Positions 1-9,129 of a stretch of DNA of 64,000 nucleotides are shown piece after piece. A program made the translations under genes and the position numbers. The DNA lies in NCBI GenBank assembly GCA_963841065.1, contig CAWJBI010000061.1, forward strand, positions 14,523 to 78,522, given 5' to 3'. The notes beneath the pieces are model-generated. The model was not told the DNA's origin. It was given only the letters and a program-made list of their open reading frames with translations, and did no database searches. How positions within the stretch are numbered: position 1 is the first letter of the stretch; each line of letters starts with the position of its first letter. Origin of the DNA: M0108 sp963841065. GTDB lineage: Bacteria > Pseudomonadota > Gammaproteobacteria > Chromatiales > Chromatiaceae.

Positions 1-945
1 ATCGTCCGCATCCCTATCTTTGCGCCGCGCCCGTGGGTGGGCCTGGTCATAGACCTGGGCCAGGTGCTGAAAATCCAGGTGGGTGTAGATCTGGGTGGTG
101 CCAATGTTGGCGTGACCCAGGAGTTCCTGCACCGCGCGCAGGTCGCCGGACGATTCCAGCAGGTGGCTGGCGAAGGAGTGGCGCAGCAGGTGGGGGTGCA
201 GGTGGCGGCCGGCGCCTTGTTCCGCCGCCCAGTGCTGGAGCCGCTGCTCGACGGTGCGGGGGTGGATGCGGCGCCCGCGCTGGCTGACGAAGAGGGCGGT
301 TTCCCCGGCACTGGCGAGTTGGCCGCGCACCTGATGCCAGCGCTGCACGGCCTCAATGGCCTGGGCGCCGACGGGGACGCGGCGGCGCTTGGCCCCCTTG
401 CCGAGGACCTCCAGGCTGGCGTCCTCCAGGTCGATGTCGTTCAGGTTGATCGAGACCAGCTCCGCCAGGCGCAGGCCGCTGGAGTAGAAGAGCTCGATCA
501 TGGCCCGGTCGCGCAGGGCCAGGGGGTCCTCGGACTGGGCCTGGTCCAGGAGGGCGCAGAGCTGGTCGGCCTCGAAGGTGGCGGGTAGTTTGCGCTCGGT
601 CTTGGGGGCGCGGATACCCAGGGCGGGGTTGAAGCCCAGGCGGCCCTCGCGCAGCAGGTATTTGAAGAGGCTGCGCAGGGAGGAGAGTTCCCGCTGCAAG
701 GTTTTGCCGCCGGCACCGCCGCGATGGCGCCAGGCGACGTAGCGGCGCACCTCCTCCGGGGTCATTGCCGCCCAGTCCAGCCCCAGACCCGCGCCCTCCC
801 GCCAGGCGCCGATCCGCTCCAGGTCGCGGCGGTAGTTGGTCAGGGTCAGGGGCGAGAGCCGGCGTTCGTGGCCCAGGTGGGCCAGAAAGGCGGCCAGCGG
901 ACCGGTGGCCGCCTCCTTGTCGGCCGCGCTGGCTTCTTCAGGCAT
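1..945 (-). CDS. xerC: Tyrosine recombinase XerC (runs off the left edge)
   Basis: XerC acts with XerD at dif to resolve chromosome dimers. The frame is open from an ATG at 945 to base 1 (315 codons), so only the last few residues and the stop are missing. The N-terminal SAM-like core-binding domain comes first. The catalytic domain then shows Arg in SSGLRLAEL, Lys in LGKGAKRRRVP, His-x-x-Arg in HLLRHSFASHLL, His in LGHANIG and the nucleophile Tyr in IYTHLDF, a complete active site. The start overlaps the end of the DUF484 gene by 8 bp in the order dapF-DUF484-xerC, known from Escherichia coli and other Gammaproteobacteria, which separates XerC from XerD. Confidence 0.95.
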   Translation of the reverse strand, partial: MPEEASAADKEAATGPLAAFLAHLGHERRLSPLTLTNYRRDLERIGAWREGAGLGLDWAAMTPEEVRRYVAWRHRGGAGGKTLQRELSSLRSLFKYLLREGRLGFNPALGIRAPKTERKLPATFEADQLCALLDQAQSEDPLALRDRAMIELFYSSGLRLAELVSINLNDIDLEDASLEVLGKGAKRRRVPVGAQAIEAVQRWHQVRGQLASAGETALFVSQRGRRIHPRTVEQRLQHWAAEQGAGRHLHPHLLRHSFASHLLESSGDLRAVQELLGHANIGTTQIYTHLDFQHLAQVYDQAHPRARRKDRDADD

Positions 946-1603
946 GACCCTGGGGCTCCAGGGCGCCGAGACAGGCGCTGACCAGCTCGCCCAGGCGGTC
1001 TAGATGATCCGTGCCCATGTCCGGGCCGAAACGCTCTGGGTCGGTGCTGCCAATGGCCAGCAGGCCGGCCTGGGTGGGGGCGTGGACGGGGATGAGGGCG
1101 GCGGAGCGGATGCCGATACCGGCGTCGGCGAACAGGATGGCGGCGTGGTCCGGGTCGAGGGGGCCGCACCGGGCACTGGCCGGAATCCCGGCGGTCCCTG
1201 CGCTGGCGGCATCGCGGGGCCGGTGCCGGCCTGACCGGCCGCGGCGTCGAACACCAGGGTGACGGCCTCGGCCTCGAATTCCCGGCGCAGGGCGTCGCTC
1301 AGCAGGGCCTCCAGGGTCGCGCGATCCGGGGCGGTGATGAGTTGCAGCATGAGGCCGTGGAGGCGGTCGGCGAGGGCCTCATAGTCGCGGGCCCGGGCTA
1401 TGAGTTGGGCCAGGAGGCGACGTTCGCCCTCCACCTGGGCGCGCAGCAGGCCCATCTGATGTTCGACCAGGGACAGGGTGCCCTCGGGGCCGTGGGGCAG
1501 GCGCAGGCGGGCGGTCAGCTCGGGGTGGCGCAGGAAGAATTCCGGGTCGGCCTCCAGGTAGGCGGCGACGGCGGCATCCCCGGCTAGGCGACGGCTTGGT
1601 CAT
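938..1603 (-). CDS. DUF484 family protein, frame broken twice
   Basis: This is the conserved gene of unknown function (YigA/DUF484 family, GAF-like) that normally lies between dapF and xerC. Its ATG at 1603 overlaps the dapF stop as ATGA. The helical N-terminus (EADPEFFLRHPEL, then a coiled-coil-like stretch around VEHQMGLLRAQVEGERRLL) is clear, and the C-terminus (DRLGELVSACLGALEPQGHA) ends in a TGA at 938-940. Two frame changes separate these parts: one within about ten codons of the start (near 1590) and one near 1190-1240. Conserved sequence on both sides of each break suggests indels in the assembly rather than decay. About 220 aa when repaired. Confidence 0.75.
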
Positions 1604-2432
1604 AGTTCGATCTCCCCGCTAAAGACGCTGACGGCGGGCCCGGTCATCCACAGGGGTTCGGCGCCGCCGGCCCAGGTGATGCGCAGATCGCCGCCGGGCA
1701 GACTCACCCGCACGGCCTCGTCCAGCAGGTCCGAGGCGACGGCCCACCGCCACGGCGGCGCAGGCGCCGGTGCCGCAGGCCAGGGTCTCGCCGGCGCCGC
1801 GCTCGAAGACCCGCAGCCGGATATGGCCCGGGTCCAGGATCTGCATGAAACCAGCATTGACTCGCTTGGGAAATCGGGGATGACGTTCGATCAGGGGCCC
1901 CAGCCGGGCGACAGGGGCCTGGTCCAGGTCAGTGACCCGCAGCACGGCGTGGGGGTTGCCCATGGAGACGGCGCCGATCCTCAGGGTCTGACCGTCCACC
2001 TCCAGGTCGTAGCTATCCGCCTCCGTCGTCGCCAGGAAGGGGATGCGCTCGGGGGCGAAGCTGGGGCGCTCCCATGTTCACCCGCACCTGGCCGTCGGCT
2101 TCGAAGAAAAGGCGGATGGGGCCCGCGGCGGTGCCCACCGGGATCTCGGTCTTGTCCGTCAGCCCCTGGTCGCGCACGAAGCGGGCGAAGCAGCGGGCGC
2201 CGTTGCCGCACTGTTCCACCTCGGAGCCGTCGGCGTTGAAGATGCGGTAGTGGAAGTCGGTGCCGGCCAGGCGCGGGGGCTCCACCAGCAGGATCTGGTC
2301 GCAGCCGATGCCGAAGCGGCGGTCCGCCAGGAAGCGGCACTGCGCCGCGCTCAGGGTCACCCGCTGGCGCACGCCGTCGAAGACGACAAAGTCGTTGCCC
2401 AGGCCCTGCATCTTGGTGAAACGGAGTTTCAT
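1600..2432 (-). CDS. dapF: Diaminopimelate epimerase, frame broken twice
   Basis: DapF interconverts LL- and meso-diaminopimelate for lysine and peptidoglycan synthesis. The start ATG at 2432 gives MKLRFTKMQGLGNDFVVFDG. The first catalytic Cys lies in EQCGNGARCFARF and the second in LACGTGACAAVAVGRR, both present. The frame changes near 2062 (after VNMGAPQ, before FAPERIPFLATTE) and again near 1730 (after GRRLG, before LLDEAVRVSLPGGDL). Each break is explained by one extra base. About 277 aa when repaired, the usual size. DapF is essential in nearly all Gram-negatives, so a true double null is unlikely. Downstream DUF484 is coupled by an ATGA overlap. Confidence 0.9.
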
Positions 2433-2440
2433 GGCCCCGG

Positions 2441-3114
2441 TCAGCCGGGCAGACGGCCGGAGACCGCCAGGTGACGGTCGCTCACCACCGCCACTTCCAG
2501 AGCTCTCCAGGCCGGCCTCGGCCAACTGGGCCTGGACCTCCGCGGGCTCGAAGGCGGCGAAGAGGGAGGCGCGGTAGTCGCTTTGGAGCAGTCTCGGGTT
2601 CGTCGCCGACATAGGTCACCACCAGGGATTCGGCCCAGCCCGGGGAGGGCGGGCGCATCAGGTCCATGACCAGGACGAGGGCGCCGGGCCGGCCCGCCGC
2701 GCGCATCGCGCGCCACAGCACCTGGGGGTCGTGGAGGTGATGCAAGAGGCTGTTGGAGAGCACCAGGTCGTAGGTCCCGCCAGCCAACCGGGGCGAGGGC
2801 AGGACCTCCTGGAGCAGCCGGCAGCGCCGGGCCACGCCCGGCAGGGCGTCGAGGGCAGTCTGGGCACACGCCAGCATGGCGGCGGAGCCGTCCAGGGCAT
2901 CGCAGCGCGCCCCCGGCCAGGCCTTGAGAAAGCGGATGGCGATATCCCCCGGGCCGCAGCCCAGGTCCAGGGCCTGCTGGCCCTCCAGATCCCCGGGATC
3001 GAGGTCGCGCAGCAGCTTGAGAAAGAGGCGGTTGGACTCGGAGAAATCCGCCTGGGCATAGGCCAGGGCCTGGGCTGGGTCCGCCATGAGTTCGGGTTCG
3101 GGACGGCGTTTCAT
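2441..3114 (-). CDS. Class I SAM-dependent methyltransferase, frame broken
   Basis: A Rossmann-fold methyltransferase of about 224 aa starting at ATG 3114. The SAM-binding motif I is ALDLGCGPGDIAIRFL, the acidic end of strand 2 is CDALDGS, and motif IV/post-IV is YDLVLSNSLLHHLHDP. The frame breaks near 2600 (after VVTYVGDEPE, before LLQSDYRASLFAAFEP) and near 2510 (before ALEVAVVSDRHLAVSGRL), then stops at 2441, 8 bp before dapF. The ATG overlaps the stop of the upstream cytochrome-like gene as ATGA. The substrate cannot be told from sequence; small-molecule methylation is typical for this fold. Without the frame correction it reads as fused to the upstream gene. Confidence 0.75.
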
Positions 3115-4442
3115 GTCAGGCGGCCATGACACCATGCAACTCGAGGTGTCTTGGATGAAGGTCTCCAGGGTGGTGTTACCGAGCAAGGCCGGCCGCACCT
3201 GGAAGACCGTGGCCGGGCCCTGGGCCGGCACGGCCGGGTTGACTGGCCACTGGATCCCGACCAATTGGTAGTTGGCCAACTTGGAACCGGCCTTGCGCAG
3301 GGCCCGCGCCAGGTCGTCGTTCAGCGTCTTCAGGTCGTCCCGGGCCTCGTCTGGACGGGCGCAGTCCGGTTTCTGGTCGGGGATCGGGATGACCCGCGTC
3401 ACCTGAGTGGCGACCCCCAGGGGCTGGACCTGGTTCGGGGGGCAGTCGGCCGGGCTGCAATGGGGGTTGTTGAAGGCTGCCGGCGCCCCCGGAGTCGGCG
3501 GCACATTGTCCACCTGTTCGTAGGTGGACCAGAGCCACTGCGGCGCGCTCGGGGTCTTGGCCATCAGGTGCAGGCCGACCAGACCCACCAGCCGCGGGGC
3601 GCAGTCGAGCGGTTGGCCGTCGGGTCCCTGGCGACAGACACAGGCGCGGCTGGTGACGAAGCGGTCGCCTTGGCCCTCGTCCAGGACCCGCCAGGCGCCT
3701 TTCGCCAAGATGGCCCCGGCCGGGAATGAGACGGCGTCGGTCTGCTGCTGGACGGCCCCGTTGAACAGCCCTTGGGCGCGAACATACTCATAGGCCACTT
3801 GATTCATGCGGATATCGAAATACACCGCTCGCCCCGCCTGGTCCGTCAGGATCGGCGGCCGGGTGGCATCGGCCCCGGTGGGCTGAACCCTGGCATCCAG
3901 CAGATCATCGACTTTCGCGGTGCGGTGCAGGACCTTGGTCGCGCCCGGCCGCGGCACAGACCTCTGGTAATGCCGGGACCTGATCCCAGGGGCCCGGGTC
4001 GGTCGCCATTGGGGAGGAAGAGGGTGCCCACGTCGCGCCAGGTCTCCCAGACCCGCGGACCCGATGCGTCCAGCCGTTTGGCGGGGTCCGGCTGGCCGGG
4101 CTGAGTCGCCGCGGCCGGCCAGTGCAGGGCGATGAACTGCTGCCAGGCGTAGAGGTTCGCGGCCCGTTGGCGGGTATTGAAATTGGACTGGGCGAGTTCG
4201 CCCTCAACGTCCGCCGGCTGGTGGCAACTGATCTGGGGCGGCGCCAGGGGGGCGCACCCGGGGTCGGTGAGGGGCACCGCCCTGGCCGGTTGCGAGCAAG
4301 ATGTTGCAGGTTCGGAGCGATGCGGGCTGGGCGCGCCTGGGCCGGCACGGCCAGGGCGCAGCAGCAATAGGGCTGGCAAAAGGCATCGGCCCAGTGCCTG
4401 CGTCACGCGGTGTCGGTAGCGAACTGGCTTGGCGTACGGCAA
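3111..4442 (-). CDS. Putative secreted c-type cytochrome-like protein, frame broken
   Basis: A roughly 440-aa exported protein of uncertain function. A TTG at 4442 follows an AGGGGGG ribosome site by 7 nt. The N-terminus is a hydrophobic signal segment (LLPALLLL, then AVPAQA after a likely indel near 4375). Recognisable blocks are YAWQQFIALHWPA, ASGPRVWETWRDV, WLWSTYEQVDNVP and FNNPHCSP. After a frame change at about 3132 the C-terminus reads as a single haem-binding CxxCH (Cys codon at 3136-3138, Cys-His codons at 3126-3131) and ends GRLT with TGA at 3111-3113. Another frame change lies near 3990. Haem binding is inferred from this one motif. The stop overlaps the methyltransferase start. 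Confidence 0.55.
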
Positions 4443-4476
4443 GTGGGTGCCCCCCTAAATCGGAAAGCGACTCTGC

Positions 4477-4680
4477 TTAGGGTTGAATCTGAATAAAACC
4501 CTGCTGAACCAGTTCTATGAGGCGCAGGTTGGCGGACGTGACGACTTTCACCCCGGGCAACAAGTCCGCATTGGTCCAGCCATTGTTCCTGGCCGTCACG
4601 CCGCAGAGCTCGAACTGTACGCCCTGGTCTTGCAGGCCCTTGATCAACGCCTTGTAGGGATTACCGCGGGGTGTATTCAC
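4477..4680 (-). pseudogene. C-terminal fragment of a DsrE-like protein
   Basis: A 67-codon frame from a GTG at 4680. It matches only the C-terminal half of the DsrE/DsrF-like sulfur-relay fold: a buried strand with FELCGVTARNNGW, then the typical LLPGVKVVTSANLRLIELVQQGF ending. Full-length relatives are about 110-180 aa, so the N-terminal half (Rossmann-like start and strand 1) is missing. It overlaps the end of the Coq4-like gene by 20 bp in another frame. Either it is a real truncated gene or an indel has hidden its 5' half. DsrE-like proteins are abundant in sulfur oxidisers, but the Cys pattern here does not identify this one as DsrE. Confidence 0.5.
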
Positions 4681-5203
4681 GCCGGATTTCGATCAGGGGG
4701 ACGTGGGCTATCGCCAGATGATCCAATTGGCTGAAATCCCCCCGACAGGCTGAGCCGCGCTGGAGTGCTTCGGCGAACAGTTCGGGGGCACCGGGCAGAT
4801 CGAGAGCGCCCCGGATGCCGCCGACGTGGTAAGGGTCACCATCGCGACCATAGGGGACGAACTGAAGATCGGTGCCGTGGGTGAATAGCCCCACTTCGTG
4901 GATCAGGAAGTTCGTCAGCGACGCCATCCAGTTGGCGTCGCTGTTGTTCAAAGCCAGTTTGAAGGCGCCCAAGGCAATCTCGCCGGGTCCGGTGGCCTCA
5001 TAGCCCGTGATCACATGATTCATGTCGTGGCAGACATAGTAGCCAGGGTTGGGAGTATCGCGGCCGGGGATTGTCAGTTTGCTGCGGCGGTAGAAGCTCC
5101 CAAAGGCCCAACCTAAGCTGCCGTATGGCATCTCGGGGAGTCGCTTGACTAGTTCGAAAAATTCGTCGTCGTACTGGTCGCGGAAACTAACCATTGTCAG
5201 CAA
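4661..5203 (-). CDS. Coq4-like protein
   Basis: 180 aa. The segment YYVCHDMNHVITGYEATGPGE contains HDMNH followed by Glu after exactly 11 residues, the HDxxHx11E metal-binding signature of Coq4, which in eukaryotes and some bacteria takes part in ubiquinone biosynthesis (recent work assigns oxidative decarboxylation). The flanking ITGYEATGPGEIALGAFKLAL also fits the family. The gene sits alone between the DsrE-like fragment and lysA, not in a ubi cluster, so the quinone role is inferred from the motif only. Start ATG 5203; an earlier start would run through poor sequence. Confidence 0.6.
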   Translation of the reverse strand: MLTMVSFRDQYDDEFFELVKRLPEMPYGSLGWAFGSFYRRSKLTIPGRDTPNPGYYVCHDMNHVITGYEATGPGEIALGAFKLALNNSDANWMASLTNFLIHEVGLFTHGTDLQFVPYGRDGDPYHVGGIRGALDLPGAPELFAEALQRGSACRGDFSQLDHLAIAHVPLIEIRREYTPR

Positions 5204-5346
5204 GGTGCCGCTCCAAGCCTCGCACGACTACGCCGTGTGGGCTAGCGTGATCGCATAGGGTGGTTGGGCGCCATCTATGCAGCTCGGGTATCTCGCCAGG
5301 GTTTTGGCAGACAGCTGGCTGGGCTGGGCGGCAATTTAATAACCCT

Positions 5347-6594
5347 TCATGGGAGCAGGGTCTCCCCGGCGAAGAGGGACGCGATCGTCTCGCGGGGGCG
5401 GACCAGATGGATGTTGGCGCCATCCACCATGACCTCGGGGGCGCGGGGGCGGCTGTTGTAATTGGAACTCATGGTGAAGCCGTAGGCGCCGCTGCCGCGC
5501 ACGGCCAGGAGGTCACCGGGGGCGAGGGCCAGATCGCGGGCCTTGCCGATGAAGTCGCCGGTCTCGCACACGGGGCCCACCAGGTCGTAGAGGGCGCGCT
5601 CGCCACGCTCGTGGCGGTCGGCGGGGATGATGTCCTGGACGGCCTGGTAGAGGGCGGGGCGCACCAGGTCGTTCATGGCGGCATCGACGATGGCGAAGCG
5701 CTTCTGGCCGTTGTCCTTGAGCAATTCCACCCGCGTCAGCAGGATGCCGGCGTTGCCGGCGATGGCGCGGCCGGGCTCCAGCAGAATTTCGTAATGGCGG
5801 CCCTCCAGGAGTTGGTCCAGGGCGCGGGCATAGTCCGCGGGCTCGGGCGGGGTCTCGTGAGTGTAGCGGATGCCGAGGCCGCCGCCGAGATCCAGGTGAT
5901 GGATGGGGATGCCGAACCGTTCCAGCCGGTCCGCCAGTTCCAGCACCCGCGTTAGGGCATCGAGAAAGGGTGACAGCTCGGTCAGCTGGGAACCGATGTG
6001 GCAGTCGATGCCGGTGACGCGCAGGTGAGGGCTCTCAGCGGCGCGTTCATAGACCCGGTCGGCGGCATGGATGTCGATACCAAACTTGTTCTCGCGCAGG
6101 CCGGTGGAGATGTAGGGGTGGGTGCCCGCATCCACGTCCGGGTTGACGCGGATCGACACCGGGGCGATGGCGCCCAAGGCCCGGGCAACCCCTTCCAGGC
6201 GCGTCATTTCCGCCTCGGACTCGAGGTTGAAGCAGCGGATGCCGACCTCCAGGGCCCGGCGCATCTCGTCCTCGCGCTTGCCGACGCCGGAGAAGATGAC
6301 CTTGGCCGGGTCGCCGCCCGCCGCCAGCACCCGCTCCAGTTCCCCACCCGAGACGATGTCGAAACCGGACCCCAGCCGCGCCAGGACGTTGAGCACCGCC
6401 AGGTTGGAGTTGGCCTTGACGGCAAAGCAGATCAGGTGAGGATGATGGCCGAAGGCGGTGTCGAAGGCCCGCCAGTGGCGCTCCAGGGTGGCGCGGGAAT
6501 AGACATAACAGGGGGTGCCGAAGCGCTCGGCGATATTGGCGACCGGCACCTCCTCGGCATAGAGGCGATGTTCCTGGTACTGAAAATGATCCAT
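5347..6594 (-). CDS. lysA: Diaminopimelate decarboxylase
   Basis: LysA is the PLP enzyme that makes lysine from meso-diaminopimelate, the last step of the pathway DapF feeds. 415 aa, uninterrupted. The PLP lysine lies in ICFAVKANSNLAVL near residue 58, the phosphate-binding glycine stretch is LDLGGGLGIRY, and the substrate-binding Cys is in GPVCETGDFIGK. The start ATG at 6594 follows the lptM stop by 15 bp, giving the usual lptM-lysA pair. In many bacteria this pair continues into dapF; here two or three other genes separate them. Confidence 0.95.
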   Translation of the reverse strand: MDHFQYQEHRLYAEEVPVANIAERFGTPCYVYSRATLERHWRAFDTAFGHHPHLICFAVKANSNLAVLNVLARLGSGFDIVSGGELERVLAAGGDPAKVIFSGVGKREDEMRRALEVGIRCFNLESEAEMTRLEGVARALGAIAPVSIRVNPDVDAGTHPYISTGLRENKFGIDIHAADRVYERAAESPHLRVTGIDCHIGSQLTELSPFLDALTRVLELADRLERFGIPIHHLDLGGGLGIRYTHETPPEPADYARALDQLLEGRHYEILLEPGRAIAGNAGILLTRVELLKDNGQKRFAIVDAAMNDLVRPALYQAVQDIIPADRHERGERALYDLVGPVCETGDFIGKARDLALAPGDLLAVRGSGAYGFTMSSNYNSRPRAPEVMVDGANIHLVRPRETIASLFAGETLLP

Positions 6595-6609
6595 CGGCGG
6601 GGGTTCTTC

Positions 6610-6825
6610 CTAGCGGACGGGTGGCGGCACGGCTTCCGGGCCGGGGATCTCGGGGCCCTGGTCTTGCTGGGGCGATTGCGCCGGGGGCTTCCGGGCGGAT
6701 TGCTGCTTGCCGGCCGGTTCATCCGGCAGGAAGAGGGGGCCTTTCTGGCCGCAGGCGGCCATCATCTGGCTGATACCCAGCAGGGCGACCATGAGGATGA
6801 AGAGTTGGCGTGCCCAGCAAAGCAT
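6610..6825 (-). CDS. lptM: Small lipoprotein LptM (YifL family)
   Basis: 71 aa. The hydrophobic signal segment LFILMVALLGISQ is followed by a lipobox MAAC with the lipidated Cys at residue 25, then GQKGPLFLPDE, the conserved start of the mature YifL/LptM peptide, and a Pro/Gln-rich tail. LptM associates with the LptDE lipopolysaccharide translocon in E. coli and mimics lipopolysaccharide during its assembly. Position directly upstream of lysA is the usual one. Confidence 0.85.
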   Translation of the reverse strand: MLCWARQLFILMVALLGISQMMAACGQKGPLFLPDEPAGKQQSARKPPAQSPQQDQGPEIPGPEAVPPPVR

Positions 6826-6889
6826 GGGTCGGGGTTCCGGGGGGAAGGGGCCTGTAGGGCAATAAGGGGGGCTAAAGGGAAATCGGCGC

Positions 6890-7303
6890 CTAGGGCTTGG
6901 TGGCCCTGTCCCCCGGGTGACCGGCGGCTGGCCGCTCCCGCTTGAGCGCCGCCAGTGGCGGTGCCTCGCGGCGTTTGTCGAGGAGGTGGTAGAGACTCAG
7001 GATGGGGTGACGAAACAGCATGCGTGGCCCGGCATAACGCATGACTACCCTGACCCGTTCCCGCTGGCTGGCGCTGTAGCAATGGACCTGGCAATTGTTG
7101 CAGGCGGGCTTCTCCTCGCCAAAGGGGCAGGTGGCGAGCCGCCGGCGGGCATAGTCCAGCAACTGGGCGCAGTCGTCACAACAGCCGCCACGGGTGCGGT
7201 GGTGATCGTGGCAATAGAGGGCCATCATGGCGGCCATGGTCGCCTGTTCGCGCGCCAGGCGCGGACCGGTGGCTTGGGCCCGGCCCGCCTGGGAGCGGGT
7301 CAT
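6890..7303 (-). CDS. Nitrous oxide-stimulated promoter family protein
   Basis: 137 aa of the small cysteine-rich family named after a nitrous oxide-stimulated promoter (YgbA-type). Conserved blocks are MMALYCHDHH, CDDCAQLLDYARRRL, CPFGEEKPACNNCQVHCY and VMRYAGPRMLFRHP. At least seven Cys in CxxC-like spacing suggest metal or Fe-S binding, which is inference. In enterics the gene is tied to nitrosative stress. Its ATG at 7303 overlaps the stop of the upstream coiled-coil gene as ATGA. Confidence 0.8.
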   Translation of the reverse strand: MTRSQAGRAQATGPRLAREQATMAAMMALYCHDHHRTRGGCCDDCAQLLDYARRRLATCPFGEEKPACNNCQVHCYSASQRERVRVVMRYAGPRMLFRHPILSLYHLLDKRREAPPLAALKRERPAAGHPGDRATKP

Positions 7304-8526
7304 GGGGCGCGATCCAGGACCTGGAGCTGGGCCCCCGCGTCCAGTTGGCGAATGATGGGTTTGAGAGCGGCGAGTTCGGCGGGCAGGGCCGCCTTGGCCT
7401 CGGCGGCGGCGGCCTGGTCCTTATACAGATTGTAGATAAGGGCATACCAGGGCTTGCCGCGGTGGCTTTCCTCGCGGTAATAGATGCGGCCAGGTAGGTC
7501 GGGGCGACTGGCGAAGCGGCGCACCTCCTCCAGGTTTTTGAAGCTGATGAGCTGCAGGGCCTGGGGCTGATCGCCAACGGTGATAACGCCCTCAACCAGG
7601 GCCGGGGCCGCCCCGGCTTCGGGGGCCGACACTGGCGTGGTCTGGGTGGCGGGCGCCGAAGGGGCCGCCGGGGGTGCCGCGGTTACCGCCGTGGCGGCTG
7701 GGGTGGGGGTCTCCTCCGGGGTCCAGGATTTCTGTTCCAGGGGCAAGTTGGCGGAGGCCAGGGTGTTCGCCAGGCTGTCGCGCAGCAGCAGCATGTCCTT
7801 GCCCAGCCGTTCCTGGGCCTTTTGCATCTCTTCGATCCTGGCGATCAAATCGGCGTCCGCGGCTTGGCGCTCCTCGGTCTCCTTCTTCAGGGCATCCGGC
7901 TTGGCGGGGGATTGCTCTGGCTGGCTGGCAAGCGTCTCCTCCAAGCCTTTCAGGCGGTTCGCGAGATCGGTGACACCGGACTGGCGCTCATCTACCTTGG
8001 TCTCCAGATCCCCGGACAGGCGCGTGACGGCCTGGTCGAGCTCGCCCAGGCGTTCGTCCAGCGGGGCCGTGTCGATGGTGGAGAGGCGGGCGACCGCCTC
8101 CTGGATGCCACTCAGTTGGGCGCCAATCTTGGCGTCGCCGGTGTTGATCTGGAACAGGCCCAGGGTGGCCGCGCCGACGGAGACGAGGAAGGCAAAGAGG
8201 ACGAAGGTGGTCGTCACCAGGCCCCGGCGGCGGATCTCCTCCTCGATGTCGTCCCGCTGGGCGTCCAGGGCGCGCCTGACTTCCGTCGCGGTCCGGCGGC
8301 GATCATCGTCCACGTCGGCGATACGTCCGATCAGGGCAACCTCGAGGTCCCGCAGCTTGTTGGCCTGGGCCTCCAGTGCGTCGTTCAGATCCGTCAGCCG
8401 GTCACCACCGCCCGTTCCTGAAGCGTCGCCCGGTCGCCCCTGATCGGGGGTGCCTGGGCTGCCCGGTGGGGGGGCCGGGGTCTTGGCCAGCTTGGCCTGG
8501 TCGGCGGAGGAAGGTGCGTTTTCCAT
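7300..8526 (-). CDS. Single-pass membrane coiled-coil protein
   Basis: 408 aa from ATG 8526, preceded by GGAG 11 nt upstream; a TTG at 8568 would add 14 residues. A charged cytoplasmic N-terminus with heptad-like repeats (LEAQANKLRDLEVAL) is followed by one membrane segment (TTFVLFAFLVSVGAATLGLF). After it comes a long second coiled coil with repeated LSGDLE/LANRLKGLEE patterns, a Pro/Ala/Thr linker, and a compact C-terminal domain (VITVGDQPQALQLISF, RPDLPGRIYYREESHRG, YALIYNLYKDQAAAAEA) that resembles a SPOR-like fold. Envelope or peptidoglycan interaction is therefore possible but unproven. Coupled to the downstream nitrous oxide-family gene. Confidence 0.65.
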   Translation of the reverse strand: MENAPSSADQAKLAKTPAPPPGSPGTPDQGRPGDASGTGGGDRLTDLNDALEAQANKLRDLEVALIGRIADVDDDRRRTATEVRRALDAQRDDIEEEIRRRGLVTTTFVLFAFLVSVGAATLGLFQINTGDAKIGAQLSGIQEAVARLSTIDTAPLDERLGELDQAVTRLSGDLETKVDERQSGVTDLANRLKGLEETLASQPEQSPAKPDALKKETEERQAADADLIARIEEMQKAQERLGKDMLLLRDSLANTLASANLPLEQKSWTPEETPTPAATAVTAAPPAAPSAPATQTTPVSAPEAGAAPALVEGVITVGDQPQALQLISFKNLEEVRRFASRPDLPGRIYYREESHRGKPWYALIYNLYKDQAAAAEAKAALPAELAALKPIIRQLDAGAQLQVLDRAP

Positions 8527-8633
8527 GTGATCGTCGGCTCCTGTGGGGTGTCTTTTGAGATCTGTCAATGATCCCCCAGCCGGGGGCGGATTCCAAGTGG
8601 AAACCGTATCCTGGCGCGGATTCCGGTAGGAAT

Positions 8634-8951
8634 TCAGTTATCCCACATCACATTCTTGCCCCGCGCCGCCGCCTTGGTCAGCAACTCGATCAGGGGCAGG
8701 GCGCGATTGGCCAGGCTGACATGGCGTCCGCTGTCATCCTCCTCCCGGCCGGCTGGAGGCGCCGGGTCCAGGGCCAGGTCCGGATGTTCCGCGACCGCCG
8801 ATTGCAGTCGCGCCAGGGCCTGGGGAATATCCGCGGCCAACAAGGCCCCGGGGATCCTGCCACTTTGCCCCATGAGCTTGAGCAAAGTCAGGGCTACGTC
8901 GCCGAACATGACGATGTCGGCATGGGCATCGGTTTTGAAAGTGATCAACAT
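8634..8951 (-). CDS. DUF1840 domain protein
   Basis: A 105-aa conserved protein of unknown function. Start ATG 8951 gives MLITFKTDAHADIVMFGDVA, a typical DUF1840 opening; the family ends with a Leu-rich helix and KNVMWDN, both seen. A charged variable middle (PPAGREEDDSGRH) links the two halves. No catalytic motif is visible. It stands alone between the coiled-coil gene and a divergent secreted protein gene. Confidence 0.75.
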   Translation of the reverse strand: MLITFKTDAHADIVMFGDVALTLLKLMGQSGRIPGALLAADIPQALARLQSAVAEHPDLALDPAPPAGREEDDSGRHVSLANRALPLIELLTKAAARGKNVMWDN

Positions 8952-9129
8952 GGGGATATCCTCGTCGCGGAGATGGGGCAGTCGGATGGCGGTTGGGTTT
9001 GGGCCCGCAAGGGCGATATTATCCGCGACCCAGGCGTGGCCGGTATAGAATCCTGTCATCCCCCTAGCCTGACCTGGTGGTCTCTCGGTTCGAGCCCCAG
9101 GCCGTCCTGACCTCATTTCGGAAGCGCCC

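Noticed and set aside
2482..3957. A continuous 491-codon frame joining the cytochrome-like protein and the methyltransferase
   Set aside because: A one-base shift at 3132 gives a CxxCH, a stop and an ATGA-coupled start, so these are two genes.
9040..9110. GGTTCGAGCCCC, a T-loop-like sequence, as a possible tRNA
   Set aside because: No acceptor or anticodon stems can be folded around it.
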